A DNA stretch of 64,000 nucleotides from Microbacterium commune (lineage in GTDB: Bacteria; Actinomycetota; Actinomycetes; Actinomycetales; Microbacteriaceae): positions 700,952-764,951 of the forward strand of contig NZ_JACSPX010000001.1 of assembly GCF_014836945.1 (NCBI RefSeq). Reading direction: 5' to 3'. Positions 24,905-34,206 of the stretch are shown piece after piece; position 1 is the stretch's first letter, and the number at the start of each line of letters is the position of its first letter. The position numbers and the translations under genes were made by a program. Under the pieces are notes generated by a model. That model saw only the letters and a list, made by a program, of their open reading frames with translations. It did no database searches and had not been told where the DNA came from.

Positions 24905-25657
24905 ATGGACGACACCGCTATCGCTGCGTCGCTCGCCGAGGGGGCGGGCAGACTGCTGCGAGAAGTGCAACAACAGGCATCGCCGGAGGAGCTGGGTTCC
25001 GCGGATCTGAAAGACCGCGGCGACCGGATCAGCCAAAGATACTTGGATCGAGAGCTGACCGAGAACAGGGCTGCCGACGCAGTCCTTTCCGAGGAGGCGC
25101 CCGACGACGCCGGCCGTCTCGACGCGTCGAGAGTGTGGATCATCGATCCGCTCGACGGCACCCGAGAGTTCTCGGAGGGGCGTGACGATTGGGCTGTGCA
25201 CGTTGCGCTCTGGGAAGACGGCGAGCTCGCCGCTGGAGCAGTCGCGCTGCCCGGCCTGGGCGAGACTCTCGATACCGGGATGCCCGCCAAGACCTGGTCG
25301 CGCCCTGATCGCATCCGGCTTGCCGTCTCGCGGAGTCGGGCGACGCCACTGGTGTCCGCGCTCGCGGAAGCGCTCGACGCGGAACTCATACCGATGGGTT
25401 CGGCCGGCTACAAGGCATGTGCGGTGATCCGCGGCGAAGTGGACGCGTACGTGCACACTGGCGGGCAGTACGAGTGGGATTCGGCCGCGCCGGTCGCGGT
25501 AGCCCGCGCCGCAGGACTGTTCACCTCCCGAGTCGACGGCAGCGCTCTCGAGTACAACAACGCCAACCCGTACCTACCTGACCTCGTCGTCTGCAACCCG
25601 CTCCTCGCCGATGAGGTGCTGCGGGCTGTCGGCGCGCTGAACGAAAGGGCACTGTGA
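24905..25657 (+). CDS. cysQ: 3'(2'),5'-bisphosphate nucleotidase (PAP phosphatase)
   Basis: 250 residues from ATG 24905; the frame stays open upstream but without coding character. WIIDPLDGTREF is the metal-binding motif of the inositol-phosphatase superfamily in its CysQ form, and VLSEEAPDD supplies the upstream acidic ligands. It converts PAP, the by-product of every sulfotransferase reaction, to AMP and phosphate, relieving product inhibition. The stop overlaps the cysD start. Its presence beside sulfotransferases and PAPS synthesis fits sulfation, not only cysteine synthesis. Confidence 0.88.
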   Translation: MDDTAIAASLAEGAGRLLREVQQQASPEELGSADLKDRGDRISQRYLDRELTENRAADAVLSEEAPDDAGRLDASRVWIIDPLDGTREFSEGRDDWAVHVALWEDGELAAGAVALPGLGETLDTGMPAKTWSRPDRIRLAVSRSRATPLVSALAEALDAELIPMGSAGYKACAVIRGEVDAYVHTGGQYEWDSAAPVAVARAAGLFTSRVDGSALEYNNANPYLPDLVVCNPLLADEVLRAVGALNERAL

Positions 25658-26577
25658 TGATGGAAACCGTCGAGGCACGCAGATACGGCCTCACCCATCT
25701 GGACTATCTCGAGGCCGAAGCCATTTTCATCATCCGCGAGATCGTTGCTGAGAACGAGGCTCCCGGCATGCTGTTCTCGGGCGGCAAGGACTCTGCCGTG
25801 ATGCTGCATCTCGCCGCGAAGGCTTTCGCCCCGGCATCCGTCCCCTTTCCGGTCGTGCACATCGATACCGGCCACAACTTCGATGAGGTCCTCGATTTCC
25901 GCGATCGGCGCGTCGAGCAGCTCGGCGTGCGTCTGATCGTCGGTTCCGTCCCTGATGCCATCGAGAAGGGTCTTGTGAGAGAAGAGCCGAACGGCTCTCG
26001 CAACCGCATTCAGACGCCGGTGCTGCTTCGGACGGCGGAAGAGCACGGCCTCTCAGCGCTGATGGGTGGCGCTCGACGCGACGAGGAGAAAGCTCGCGCG
26101 AAGGAGCGTGTCTTCTCGTTCCGCGACGAGTTCGGTCAATGGGATCCGAAGAACCAGCGCCCCGAGTTGTGGTCGCTGTACAACGGCCGCATCCACCCCG
26201 GCGAGAGTATCCGCTGCTTTCCGATCTCGAACTGGACCGAGCTCGACATCTGGCACTACATCGCGCGCGAAGGTATCGAGCTGCCTTCGATCTACTACGC
26301 GCACGAACGCGATGTGTTCGAGCGCAACTCGATGTACTTCGCCGTCAACCAGCATTGCCAACCCAAGGAAGGCGAAGAGGTCTTCCGTGAGACTGTCCGC
26401 TATCGAACGGTAGGCGACGCGACTCTGACAGCAGCCGTGGTGTCGCGCGCTGCGACGCCGGAAGACGTGATCGAAGAGGTCGCCGCCACCCGGATCACGG
26501 AGCGAGGCGCCACCCGCGGCGATGACCGTGTGAGCGAGGCAGCGATGGAAGATCGCAAGAAGGAAGGGTACTTCTGA
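25657..26577 (+). CDS. cysD: Sulfate adenylyltransferase subunit 2 (ATP sulfurylase)
   Basis: 306 residues from ATG 25657, overlapping the cysQ stop; ATG 25660 is equally possible. MLFSGGKDSAVMLHLA is the PP-loop of the N-type ATP pyrophosphatases. FPVVHIDTGHNFDEV and GGARRDEEKARAKER are family motifs, and the C-terminus has the usual KKEGYF ending. With CysN it makes APS from ATP and sulfate. The stop overlaps the cysN start, so translation is coupled. Confidence 0.95.
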   Translation: MMETVEARRYGLTHLDYLEAEAIFIIREIVAENEAPGMLFSGGKDSAVMLHLAAKAFAPASVPFPVVHIDTGHNFDEVLDFRDRRVEQLGVRLIVGSVPDAIEKGLVREEPNGSRNRIQTPVLLRTAEEHGLSALMGGARRDEEKARAKERVFSFRDEFGQWDPKNQRPELWSLYNGRIHPGESIRCFPISNWTELDIWHYIAREGIELPSIYYAHERDVFERNSMYFAVNQHCQPKEGEEVFRETVRYRTVGDATLTAAVVSRAATPEDVIEEVAATRITERGATRGDDRVSEAAMEDRKKEGYF

Positions 26578-27818
26578 TGGACATTCTCCGGATCGCGACG
26601 GCCGGGTCGGTCGACGATGGAAAGAGCACGCTCATCGGTCGGCTCCTGTACGACTCGAAGTCGATCTTCACCGATCAGCTCGAGGCGGTAGAGCGCACGA
26701 GCGTGCAGCGCGGCGACGACTATACCGACCTCGCCCTTCTCACCGATGGACTGCGCGCCGAGCGAGAGCAGGGCATCACCATCGACGTCGCGTACAGATA
26801 CTTCTCGACGCCGCGACGAAAGTTCATCATCGCCGACACGCCGGGGCACATCCAGTACACCCGCAACATGGTGACGGGCGCCTCGACGGCAGACCTCGCG
26901 ATCATCCTCGTCGATGCGCGGAAGGGCCTGCTTGAGCAGAGCCGGCGACATGCGACCTTGGTGTCGCTGCTGCGCGTGCCGCACGTCGTGCTGGCCATCA
27001 ACAAGATGGACCTCGTCGATTGGTCGGAGGAGGTCTACAACGCGATCCGCGATGAGTTCGTCGACTTCGCTTCGAAGCTGGACTTCGCCGACGTCGCGAC
27101 GATCCCGCTGTCGGCCCTGAAGGGAGACAATGTGGTCGAGCGCTCCACTCACATGGATTGGTATCACGGCGCGTCACTCCTGCACCACCTGGAGAACGTC
27201 TACATCGCCAGCGATCGCAATCTGGTCGACGTTCGCTTCCCTGTCCAATACGTCATCCGCCCGCAGAACGGCAGAGGCGACTATCGGGGCCTGGCGGGGC
27301 AGATCATCGGAGGAGTACTGCGCCCTGGTGATGAGGTTGTGGTCTTGCCCAGCGGGTTGCCCTCCCGGATCAAGTCCATCGACACAGCTGATGGGGAGTT
27401 GCAGGAGGCATACCCGCCAATGTCGGTGACCGTGCGGCTCGAAGACGAACTCGATATCTCGCGCGGCGACATGATCAGTAGACCGAACAACCAGCCCACA
27501 CCGACCCAGGACATCGACGCGATGGTGTGTTGGATGGACTCGAGCCCCCTCTCTGTCGGAGGGAAGTACGTGATCAAGCACACCACGCGCTCGGCACGGG
27601 CAATGGTGAAGGACATCATGTATGAATTGGACATCAACACCTTGCATCGCGACCTGTCGCCAGGAACGCTCCGCCTCAACTCGATAGGGCGGATCACCCT
27701 GCGCACTACGCAGCCGCTGATGGCCGACGCGTATCAGCGGAATCGGCAGACAGGGTCTTTCATCCTGGTTGACGAGATATCCAATCACACGGTTGCGGCA
27801 GGGGTCATCGCAAGCTGA
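26577..27818 (+). CDS. cysN: Sulfate adenylyltransferase subunit 1 (GTPase)
   Basis: 413 residues. The GTPase motifs are complete: GSVDDGKST (residues 10-18), DTPGH, and NKMDLVD, followed by EF-Tu-like beta-barrel domains. GTP hydrolysis drives APS formation by CysD. It lacks the C-terminal APS kinase fusion of some bacteria, which matches a separate cysC. It ends the sulfation module and is followed by a strong terminator. Confidence 0.95.
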   Translation: MDILRIATAGSVDDGKSTLIGRLLYDSKSIFTDQLEAVERTSVQRGDDYTDLALLTDGLRAEREQGITIDVAYRYFSTPRRKFIIADTPGHIQYTRNMVTGASTADLAIILVDARKGLLEQSRRHATLVSLLRVPHVVLAINKMDLVDWSEEVYNAIRDEFVDFASKLDFADVATIPLSALKGDNVVERSTHMDWYHGASLLHHLENVYIASDRNLVDVRFPVQYVIRPQNGRGDYRGLAGQIIGGVLRPGDEVVVLPSGLPSRIKSIDTADGELQEAYPPMSVTVRLEDELDISRGDMISRPNNQPTPTQDIDAMVCWMDSSPLSVGGKYVIKHTTRSARAMVKDIMYELDINTLHRDLSPGTLRLNSIGRITLRTTQPLMADAYQRNRQTGSFILVDEISNHTVAAGVIAS

Positions 27819-27851
27819 ACCGCGTCGCTCGAATCTTGGCGTCTCGACTCC

Positions 27852-27890
27852 GAGGTCGGACTCTCAGTCCTCACCTGAGAGTCCGACCTC
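27852..27890. terminator. Intrinsic hairpin after cysN
   Basis: Perfect 16-bp stem (27852-27867 with 27875-27890) and a seven-base loop, 33 bases after the cysN stop. There is no long T run, but the stem is strong and could work in both directions. The following bases to about 28160 hold no convincing gene; CTGGGGA occurs on the minus strand there at 28050 and 28081. Confidence 0.75.
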
Positions 27891-28162
27891 GCCGTTCAGC
27901 TGGCAGACATTCCGCGCGACCGAGCGAACGAACAATGCCTTGAACCGGGTGATCCTGCGAAACCCCTCCGGCCAGGAGAAGATCCCACAGCATCCACCGA
28001 TAGAGTCGAACTGCGACGCTGTCACACGCGTCGTTGGCGCGACACGGCATCCCCAGTGCCACGCGTCAGATGCGAAGCCGTCCCCAGCGGCCCGCATCAG
28101 CGGCCCCTGCAGAGTCCCCACTCGCCGGGGCCGCGCCCTTTTCACGGGTCACGCATGCGAAA

Positions 28163-28190
28163 AAGGCGGCCACCCGCAGGTGACCGCCTT
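28163..28190 (-). terminator. Rho-independent terminator of rplM-rpsI-glmM
   Basis: AAGGCGGCCAC pairs with GTGACCGCCTT with one mismatch. On the minus strand it ends in a T run (TTTTTC), 17 bases after the glmM stop. Confidence 0.85.
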
Positions 28191-28207
28191 CTTCGACTCG
28201 TTCGCGC

Positions 28208-29572
28208 TCAGAGCGCGAGATGCCGTCGCACCGTCTCGGCGAGCGACTCGGCGTGGGAGTTCGCGGTCTCGGCATCCGCCGCCTCGACCATCACACGCAC
28301 GAGCGGCTCGGTGCCCGACTTGCGCAGCAGCACCCGACCGGTGGAGCCCAGCTGGGACTCGACGTCCTTCACGGCCTCCTGCACGCCGGCGTGATCCGAG
28401 ACGGCGTCCTTGTCGACGTCCTTCACGTTGATCATCACCTGCGGGTAGACGGTCATGATCGACGCGAGCTCGGCGATCGACTTCTTCTGGCGCGCCATCT
28501 CGGCGACCAAGTGCAGACCGGTGAGCAGGCCGTCGCCGGTGGTGGCGAACTCGCTCATGATCACGTGACCCGACTGCTCGCCGCCGAGCGAATAGCCGCC
28601 CGCGGTCATGTCCTCGAGCACGTAGCGGTCGCCGACCGCAGTCTGACGCACGGTGATGCCCTGCTCGCGCATGGCGACGTGCAGACCGAGGTTGCTCATC
28701 ACCGTGGCGACCAGGGTGTCGTCGACCAGCTTGCCGCGGCTCTTCATCGCCACCGCGAGGATCGCCATGATCTGGTCGCCGTCGATGATGTTGCCCTGCG
28801 CGTCGACGGCGAGGCAGCGGTCGGCGTCGCCGTCGTGGGCGATGCCGACGTCGGCTCCGACGCGGATGACCTCTGCCGCGAGCTTGTCGAGGTGCGTCGA
28901 GCCCACGCCGTCGTTGATGTTCAGACCGTCAGGGTCGGCACCGATGACGGTCACCTTCGCGCCCGCCGCGGTGAAGACCTCGGGCGAGGCACCGGATGCT
29001 GCGCCGTTGGCGCAGTCGAGCACGACGTGGATGCCGTCGAGGCGATGCGGCAGCGAGGCCAGCAGATGCATGACGTAGCGGTCCTCGGCATCCGCGAACC
29101 GGATGACGCGACCGACGTCACCGCCGGTGGGCTGCAGCTTCTCGCCCGATTCGATGTGCTCTTCGATGCGCTGCTCGACGAGGTCGGGCAGCTTCACCCC
29201 GCCGCGGGCGAAGATCTTGATGCCGTTGTCGGGAGCCGCATTGTGCGAGGCCGAGATCATCACGCCGAAATCGGCGTCGACGTCTGAGATGAGGAAGGCC
29301 GCGGCCGGCGTGGGCAGGGTGCCGGCATCCAGCACATCCACGCCCGACGAGGCGAGACCCGCCTCGACGGCGGCGCTGAGGAAGTGCCCCGAGATGCGCG
29401 GATCCCGCGCGACGACGGCCGTGAGCCGCTTGCCGACGGTGCGACGCGCGTCGGCAATACGGCCCTGGCCCAGGACGACAGCAGTCGCCTGGGCCAGGTG
29501 GAGCGCAAGCTCGGCGGTGAGGAGCTGACCGTTGGCCAGCCCCCGCACGCCGTCCGTTCCGAACAGTGCCAT
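28208..29572 (-). CDS. glmM: Phosphoglucosamine mutase
   Basis: 454 residues, standard length. [11 protein letters not shown] starts the enzyme, [13 protein letters not shown] holds the phospho-serine (Ser109), [11 protein letters not shown] binds the metal and [12 protein letters not shown] the substrate phosphate. It turns glucosamine-6-phosphate into glucosamine-1-phosphate for UDP-GlcNAc, feeding peptidoglycan and probably the exopolysaccharide. Third gene of the conserved rplM-rpsI-glmM operon; it follows rpsI by 17 bases. Confidence 0.97.
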   Translation of the reverse strand: MALFGTDGVRGLANGQLLTAELALHLAQATAVVLGQGRIADARRTVGKRLTAVVARDPRISGHFLSAAVEAGLASSGVDVLDAGTLPTPAAAFLISDVDADFGVMISASHNAAPDNGIKIFARGGVKLPDLVEQRIEEHIESGEKLQPTGGDVGRVIRFADAEDRYVMHLLASLPHRLDGIHVVLDCANGAASGASPEVFTAAGAKVTVIGADPDGLNINDGVGSTHLDKLAAEVIRVGADVGIAHDGDADRCLAVDAQGNIIDGDQIMAILAVAMKSRGKLVDDTLVATVMSNLGLHVAMREQGITVRQTAVGDRYVLEDMTAGGYSLGGEQSGHVIMSEFATTGDGLLTGLHLVAEMARQKKSIAELASIMTVYPQVMINVKDVDKDAVSDHAGVQEAVKDVESQLGSTGRVLLRKSGTEPLVRVMVEAADAETANSHAESLAETVRRHLAL

Positions 29573-29589
29573 AGGAGGGACTGTGCGGA

Positions 29590-30075
29590 TCAGCGCTTCG
29601 AGTACTGAGGAGCCTTGCGGGCCTTCTTGAGACCGGCCTTCTTGCGCTCGATGACGCGGGCGTCGCGCGAGAGGAAGCCGGCCTTCTTGAGGGTCGGGCG
29701 GTTGTTCTCGGCGTCGATGTTGTTCAGCGCACGGGCGATGCCGAGGCGCAGCGCGCCGGCCTGACCCGAGTCGCCGCCACCCGAGATGCGGGCGATGACG
29801 TCGTACGCACCCTGCAGGTTCAGCACCGTGAAGGGGTCGTTGATCAGCTGCTGGTGCAGCTTGTTCGGGAAGTAGTCCTCGAGCGTACGACCGTTGATCG
29901 TGATGGTGCCCGAGCCGGGAACCAGACGCACGCGGGCGATGGCCTGCTTGCGACGGCCGACAGCGGCGCCGGGAACGGAGAGCACGGGGCGGGGAGCCGA
30001 CTCCTGAACCTCAGCCTCAGGGCTCGAGGTCGAGAAGGTCTGCGGGAATTCGGTGGTGTCCTGGATTTCAGCCAC
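29590..30075 (-). CDS. rpsI: 30S ribosomal protein S9
   Basis: 161 residues. The first ~35 are a variable acidic/Pro-rich extension usual in actinobacteria, followed by the conserved [30 protein letters not shown] and the basic C-terminal [12 protein letters not shown] tail that reaches the P-site tRNA. It follows rplM by 29 bases. Confidence 0.98.
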   Translation of the reverse strand: MAEIQDTTEFPQTFSTSSPEAEVQESAPRPVLSVPGAAVGRRKQAIARVRLVPGSGTITINGRTLEDYFPNKLHQQLINDPFTVLNLQGAYDVIARISGGGDSGQAGALRLGIARALNNIDAENNRPTLKKAGFLSRDARVIERKKAGLKKARKAPQYSKR

Positions 30076-30104
30076 GAGTATGTCCTTTGAAATCTGAGGG
30101 GCGC

Positions 30105-30551
30105 TTACTGCGCGACCTGGTCGAGGGTGTACGGCGTGGGCTGCTGAGCGGCGTGCGGGTGCTCGGCACCTGCGTAGACCTTGAGCTTCGACAGCTGCTG
30201 ACGACCCAGGGTGTTCTTCGGGAGCATGCCGCGGACGGCCTTCTCCACGGCGCGAACCGGGTGCTTCTCGAGGAGCTCGGCGTAGCTCGTGGCGGTCAGG
30301 CCGCCCGGGTAGCCGGAGTGGCGGTACGCCATCTTCTTCTGGAGCTTCTGGCCCGTGAGGGCGACCTTCTCGGCGTTGACGATGATGACGAAGTCACCGG
30401 TGTCGACGTGGGGTGCGAAGGTTGCCTTGTGCTTGCCGCGCAGGATTGCTGCGGCGTGCGAGGCGAGGCGACCGAGAACGACGTCGGTGGCGTCGATGAC
30501 GATCCAGTCACGCTGGACCTGCCCGGCCTTCGGGGTGTAAGTGCGCGTCAC
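30105..30551 (-). CDS. rplM: 50S ribosomal protein L13
   Basis: 148 residues from GTG 30551, giving the usual start [20 protein letters not shown]. The frame stays open further upstream but that part is not L13. Conserved [24 protein letters not shown] and the AVRGMLPKN block are present. An early assembly protein of the large subunit and first gene of the operon. Confidence 0.97.
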   Translation of the reverse strand: MTRTYTPKAGQVQRDWIVIDATDVVLGRLASHAAAILRGKHKATFAPHVDTGDFVIIVNAEKVALTGQKLQKKMAYRHSGYPGGLTATSYAELLEKHPVRAVEKAVRGMLPKNTLGRQQLSKLKVYAGAEHPHAAQQPTPYTLDQVAQ

Positions 30552-30761
30552 GATAGTGCTGCTTTCTTGATTCGAACGGAGAGGTTCGTGAATCCCACTC
30601 CGGGGTGGGTTCCGTCTCGATGATCCGAGGCGGAACACGCGCCAGTGGAGGGCTCACGTTCGCGGGTGCGACCGCAGTTGATCACACACCAAGGGTCAAC
30701 TCTACAGCATCCGGGGGCGGGGGCGGAACTTGGGTTGGGCGGTGGGTGCCGTCTGCCCGCC

Positions 30762-30817
30762 GGGTGGGCCCGAATGGCCGCATCCTCGCGCGTCGAGGCG
30801 ACCATACGGGCCCACCC
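30762..30817. repeat. Palindromic repeat family A, copy 1
   Basis: Outer arms GGGTGGGCCCG and CGGGCCCACCC are perfect inverted repeats around a core with a CGCGTCGA-like centre. Lies in the 463-base gap (30552-31014) between rplM and the DUF559 gene, which otherwise holds the rplM promoter region and a second copy. Confidence 0.8.
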
Positions 30818-30860
30818 GAGGTGATCGCGCCCTCACTCGTCACGCACCCCTACCGCCGCT

Positions 30861-30911
30861 GGGCCCATATGGCTGCATCCCCGCGCGCGAGGCGACCATA
30901 CGGGCCCGCCC
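30861..30911. repeat. Palindromic repeat family A, copy 2
   Basis: GGGCCCATATGGCTGCATCC core with GCGACCATACGGGCCCGCC closing arm, about 99 bases after copy 1. Confidence 0.75.
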
Positions 30912-31014
30912 GAGGTGGCGCCCTCATCCTCCACATGCGTCGTCTTCGTCGGCTTCTTCACAGGGCGCGGGGCCAGCAGGCTCGCGAGTCGGAGGTCGGC
31001 GCGAGAGTGGATGG

Positions 31015-32010
31015 ATGCCGATCACGCCGAGCCGCCTGCCCACTGAGCTCGGCGTGCATTTCAGCGTCGAGTGTGGGCGCGAGTCGGGCCTGACACGCGG
31101 CCGCATGCGAGCAAAGGACCTCGCCCGGCCGTTCCACGGCGCGCGCCGCACGGTCGCCGACATCGCGGCGGAGAAGGTCGCGATCCGCCGCGACACGGAA
31201 CCGCTCGCCCTCACGCGTGCGAGCACGCGCCTCATGCACTCCAAGGCGCTGTCCTACCTGCAAGTCGCCGCTCCGGGCAGCTTCATCTGCGGCGCGAGCG
31301 CCGCCGTGCTGCGCGGCTACCCGGCGACCGCATCGAGCGATCTCGACGTCGCGGTCTTCGCTCCGCGACGGGCGCCGAAGGGGCGCGGCGTCAAGGGACG
31401 CGCCATCAGATCGCATCTGGTGGACATCGACGTTATCGACGGCATCCCGGCCTCGTCTCCAGCCAGCACCTGGGCGATGCTCGGTCGCGATCTCAGCGTG
31501 CGCAAGCTGGTCATCCTCGGAGATGCCATCGTCAGGGTCCCCCGCGATGACCGAGGCATTCGCCATCCCGAGCGGGCCGGGGCTACGATCGAGCAGTTGC
31601 AGGCCGCGGTCGACGCCGGTTCACGAGCCGGGCTGAGGAAGCTGCGAGCCGCGCTGGAGCGGATCCGGGTCGGCTGCTCATCGCCCTTGGAGACCGATTA
31701 CCGGCTCGATGCCGAGGACGCCGGGCTGCCGGAGCCTGAGCTCGATGTCGAGATTTTCGACGCGCGAGGCCGGAGATTGGGCATCTCGGAGTTCGTCTAT
31801 CGGCAGTACAGCCTCGTGGTCGAGATCGAGGGCGATCATCACCGCTCGTCGAAGCAGCAGTGGAATCGCGACCTGCAGAAGTACCGGGACTACGCCAGCG
31901 CCGGCTGGGAGGTCGTGCGGTTGACCGCGCACGACATCCGCACGACGCGGAGGGCCGCTCGCATCGTCCGCGAGGTGCTCGTTCGGCGGGGCTGGCGTCC
32001 CGAACTCTGA
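31015..32010 (+). CDS. AbiEi-like/DUF559 protein
   Basis: 331 residues if it starts at ATG 31015; the frame is open to 30730 but crosses the palindromes. About residues 50-200 follow the AbiEi pattern (helix region with ICGASAAVLRGYP, then VDIDVIDGIPASSPASTW). The C-terminal ~90 residues are a DUF559/Vsr-like nuclease fold: EFVYRQYSLVVEIEGDHH and GWEVVRLTAHDI give the acidic residues. This fused type is common in Microbacteriaceae; its role is unproven. No AbiEii toxin gene is adjacent. Both sides are lined with family A palindromes. Confidence 0.7.
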   Translation: MPITPSRLPTELGVHFSVECGRESGLTRGRMRAKDLARPFHGARRTVADIAAEKVAIRRDTEPLALTRASTRLMHSKALSYLQVAAPGSFICGASAAVLRGYPATASSDLDVAVFAPRRAPKGRGVKGRAIRSHLVDIDVIDGIPASSPASTWAMLGRDLSVRKLVILGDAIVRVPRDDRGIRHPERAGATIEQLQAAVDAGSRAGLRKLRAALERIRVGCSSPLETDYRLDAEDAGLPEPELDVEIFDARGRRLGISEFVYRQYSLVVEIEGDHHRSSKQQWNRDLQKYRDYASAGWEVVRLTAHDIRTTRRAARIVREVLVRRGWRPEL

Positions 32011-32063
32011 GTGGCGCTCGCGGCCCCTCTCACGCTCGCCCCGCGCCGGTGGTGTCTTCCTCC

Positions 32064-32401
32064 AGTGGGCCGATGTGGCCGCATCCCCACGCGTCGACGC
32101 GGCCATATGGGACCACCCCCCACGGGAAGACTGGCTCCACAGCACCCCCGCCCCACACGAGTGGGACCGAACGGGCGCATCCCCACGCGCTGACGCGGCC
32201 ATATGGGACCATCCGGGCGGGAGGCGAGGACCCCGAGGACCCGCCCCACACGAGTGGGCCCGAATGGGCGCATCCCCACGCGCTGACGCGACCATATGAA
32301 CCACCCCCGACGGGAAGACTGGCTCCACAGCACCCCCGCCCCACACGAGTGGGCCCGAATGGCCGCATCCCGTGCGCCGACGCGACCATATGGGACCACC
32401 C
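32064..32401. repeat. Four palindromic repeats of family A in a 185-188 bp tandem duplication
   Basis: Copies at about 32064-32117, 32161-32214, 32255-32306 and 32349-32401. Core GCATCCCCACGCG next to GACGCG(A/G)CCATATGGG. The spacers repeat too: CGGGAAGACTGGCTCCACAG at 32123 and 32311, and GGCGGGAGGCGAGGACCCC at 32217 and 32402. So a two-palindrome block was duplicated. The gap 32011-32456 holds nothing else that I can see. Confidence 0.85.
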
Positions 32402-32456
32402 GGCGGGAGGCGAGGACCCCGAGGACACCGAGGACACCGAGGCCCAGAGGCCCGAG

Positions 32457-33125
32457 TTACGCGGCCTCAGCCGTCACCAGGATCGGGCGGTGATCGCTCG
32501 TGGCCTGCGGCAGAGTCGTGATCTTCGAGATGTCGAACCCGACCGAGGTCGCGAAGTCGTAGTGGCCCTTGAACACCCGGTACCGCGTGTACGTGCGGTC
32601 GTCGCTGAGGGTGAGGGTGTACCCGTGCTCGCGCACGGTCTGACCGAGGCTCTCCTTGAACACGGGGTAGTTGTAGTCGCCGACCATGAGCACGGGCATC
32701 CCGGGTCCGAGCTCCTGCAGGGCATCCAGCGCCGACCTGATCTGGTTGCGACGCAGCGAGTTGAGCGCGGTGAGAGGGGCCGCGTGGAACGACGCGACGA
32801 TGAGTCCCCGCCCGGCGTCGATGTCGCGCAGCCGCGCCCCGAGCACGCGCTCGTGCGCCGGCTTGAGCACCCGGTCGTGCAGCGATTTCTTCAGCCCGAT
32901 CGTGCGCACCTCTTCAACCTGGAAGGTGTTGCTGCGCAGATACATCGCAAGACCCAGCCTGTTGCCGCTGGTGGTGTGCACGAGAGACAGCCCCTCGATC
33001 GCATCCGGAAGCGCCGCCGTGTCGCATTCCTGCAGGCAGAGGATGTCCGGGTCGTGCTCAGTCACCAAGCCGGTGAGCTCAGTCGCGGCACGGTGCTTGC
33101 GAAGGTTGTACGAGATGACTCTCAT
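32457..33125 (-). CDS. Endonuclease/exonuclease/phosphatase family protein
   Basis: 222 residues from ATG 33125 (MRVISYNLRKH). The EEP superfamily motifs are all visible: SYNLRKH (metal Asn), LCLQECD (metal Glu), VGDYNYP and TSDHRPILV (catalytic His). Members cut phosphodiesters in DNA, phosphoinositides or sphingomyelin. No signal peptide, so it probably acts in the cytoplasm; substrate unknown. It stands alone between the family A repeats and truA. Confidence 0.85.
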   Translation of the reverse strand: MRVISYNLRKHRAATELTGLVTEHDPDILCLQECDTAALPDAIEGLSLVHTTSGNRLGLAMYLRSNTFQVEEVRTIGLKKSLHDRVLKPAHERVLGARLRDIDAGRGLIVASFHAAPLTALNSLRRNQIRSALDALQELGPGMPVLMVGDYNYPVFKESLGQTVREHGYTLTLSDDRTYTRYRVFKGHYDFATSVGFDISKITTLPQATSDHRPILVTAEAA

Positions 33126-33188
33126 GTCCGACACGTTACCGCCGGGATCCGAGCGCGCGACGGGGTTGCGCCGCGGGCCCGCACCGCA

Positions 33189-34037
33189 CTAACCGTCGTC
33201 GCGGTCGCGTCGGGCGCGGGTCTGCTCGGCGCGGGATGCCAGCAGCTCGTCGGCCGGATATCCGACCTCGGCGAGGGTGAGACCCCTCGCGGGCAGCACT
33301 TTGAACGCGCTGGTGCGGGTGAGCTCGTCGCGCAGGCGCGCGACATCGGCAACCTCGAGCTTGCCCTCCCCCACCGCCGTGCACGCGCCGACCAGCGCGC
33401 GCACCATGCTGTGGCAGAACGCGTCGGCCTTCACCGCCGCGACGAGCACACCGTCGCGGTCGCGCGTCCAGCGGTAGTCGAGCAGGGTGCGGATCGTCGT
33501 CGCCTCCTCGCGCGGCTTGCAGTACGCGGCGAAGTCGTGCAGCCCGATGAGTGTCTGGGCCGCGGCATCCATCCGCTCGACGTCGAGAGCGGCGCGGATG
33601 GTCGTCGTGTCGTTGCGGCGCATCGGGTCGTAGCCGACGGTCGCGTCGGCGAGGCGGTAGCTGTACCGTCTCCACACCGCCGAGAAGCGCGCGTCGAACC
33701 CGTCCGGCGCGACGCTGGTGCGGGTGACGGTCACGTCGGGATAGCTGCCGAGCACACCCCGGATGCGCCGGGCGAGCGACCCCGCCGGATCCGCGGCGGC
33801 CTGCCCGTGGCGCGTCTGCACGCGAGACCACTGCGCGTCGTCGAGATCGACGTGCGCGACCTGATCGGCGGCGTGCACCCCGGCATCCGTCCGCCCGGCC
33901 ACGACCAGCTGCGCCTCGGAGCCGAGGATGCGTGCGAGCGCCGCCTCGAGCGTGCCCTGCACCGTGCGGAGGCCCGGCTGCTTCGCCCAGCCGCGGAAAT
34001 GGGTGCCGTCGTAGGCGATGTCGAGGCGGATGCGCAC
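33189..34037 (-). CDS. truA: tRNA pseudouridine(38-40) synthase
   Basis: 282 residues. LDIAYDGTHFRGWAKQPGLR is the family start and VAGRTDAGVHA carries the catalytic Asp51; the C-terminal half has SMVRALVGACTAVGEGK. It makes pseudouridine in the anticodon arm of many tRNAs. In many actinobacteria truA follows rplQ; here it is away from that operon. The C-terminus is Arg/Asp-rich. Confidence 0.95.
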   Translation of the reverse strand: MRIRLDIAYDGTHFRGWAKQPGLRTVQGTLEAALARILGSEAQLVVAGRTDAGVHAADQVAHVDLDDAQWSRVQTRHGQAAADPAGSLARRIRGVLGSYPDVTVTRTSVAPDGFDARFSAVWRRYSYRLADATVGYDPMRRNDTTTIRAALDVERMDAAAQTLIGLHDFAAYCKPREEATTIRTLLDYRWTRDRDGVLVAAVKADAFCHSMVRALVGACTAVGEGKLEVADVARLRDELTRTSAFKVLPARGLTLAEVGYPADELLASRAEQTRARRDRDDG

Positions 34038-34206
34038 CCGTCCAGCCTAGACGCGAGCCTCGGCCGGGACGGAGCCGGTCGCCGACGCGGCCCCCGGCGA
34101 GGAATGTCTGCGGGTCCTGCATATGGTGCGTGATCGACCGTCGCATGCATTCGTATATAGTTACCATAGTTGTGGATAAGTTCTAGACTTTTCTTCGTAG
34201 ATTTGC

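Noticed and set aside
27864-28145. 93-codon minus-strand ORF after glmM
   Set aside because: No ribosome site, no recognisable family, and it overlaps the terminator of the sulfation operon.
32064-32401. CRISPR array
   Set aside because: The repeats are degenerate, palindromic over ~53 bases, spacers are themselves duplicated, and there are no cas genes.
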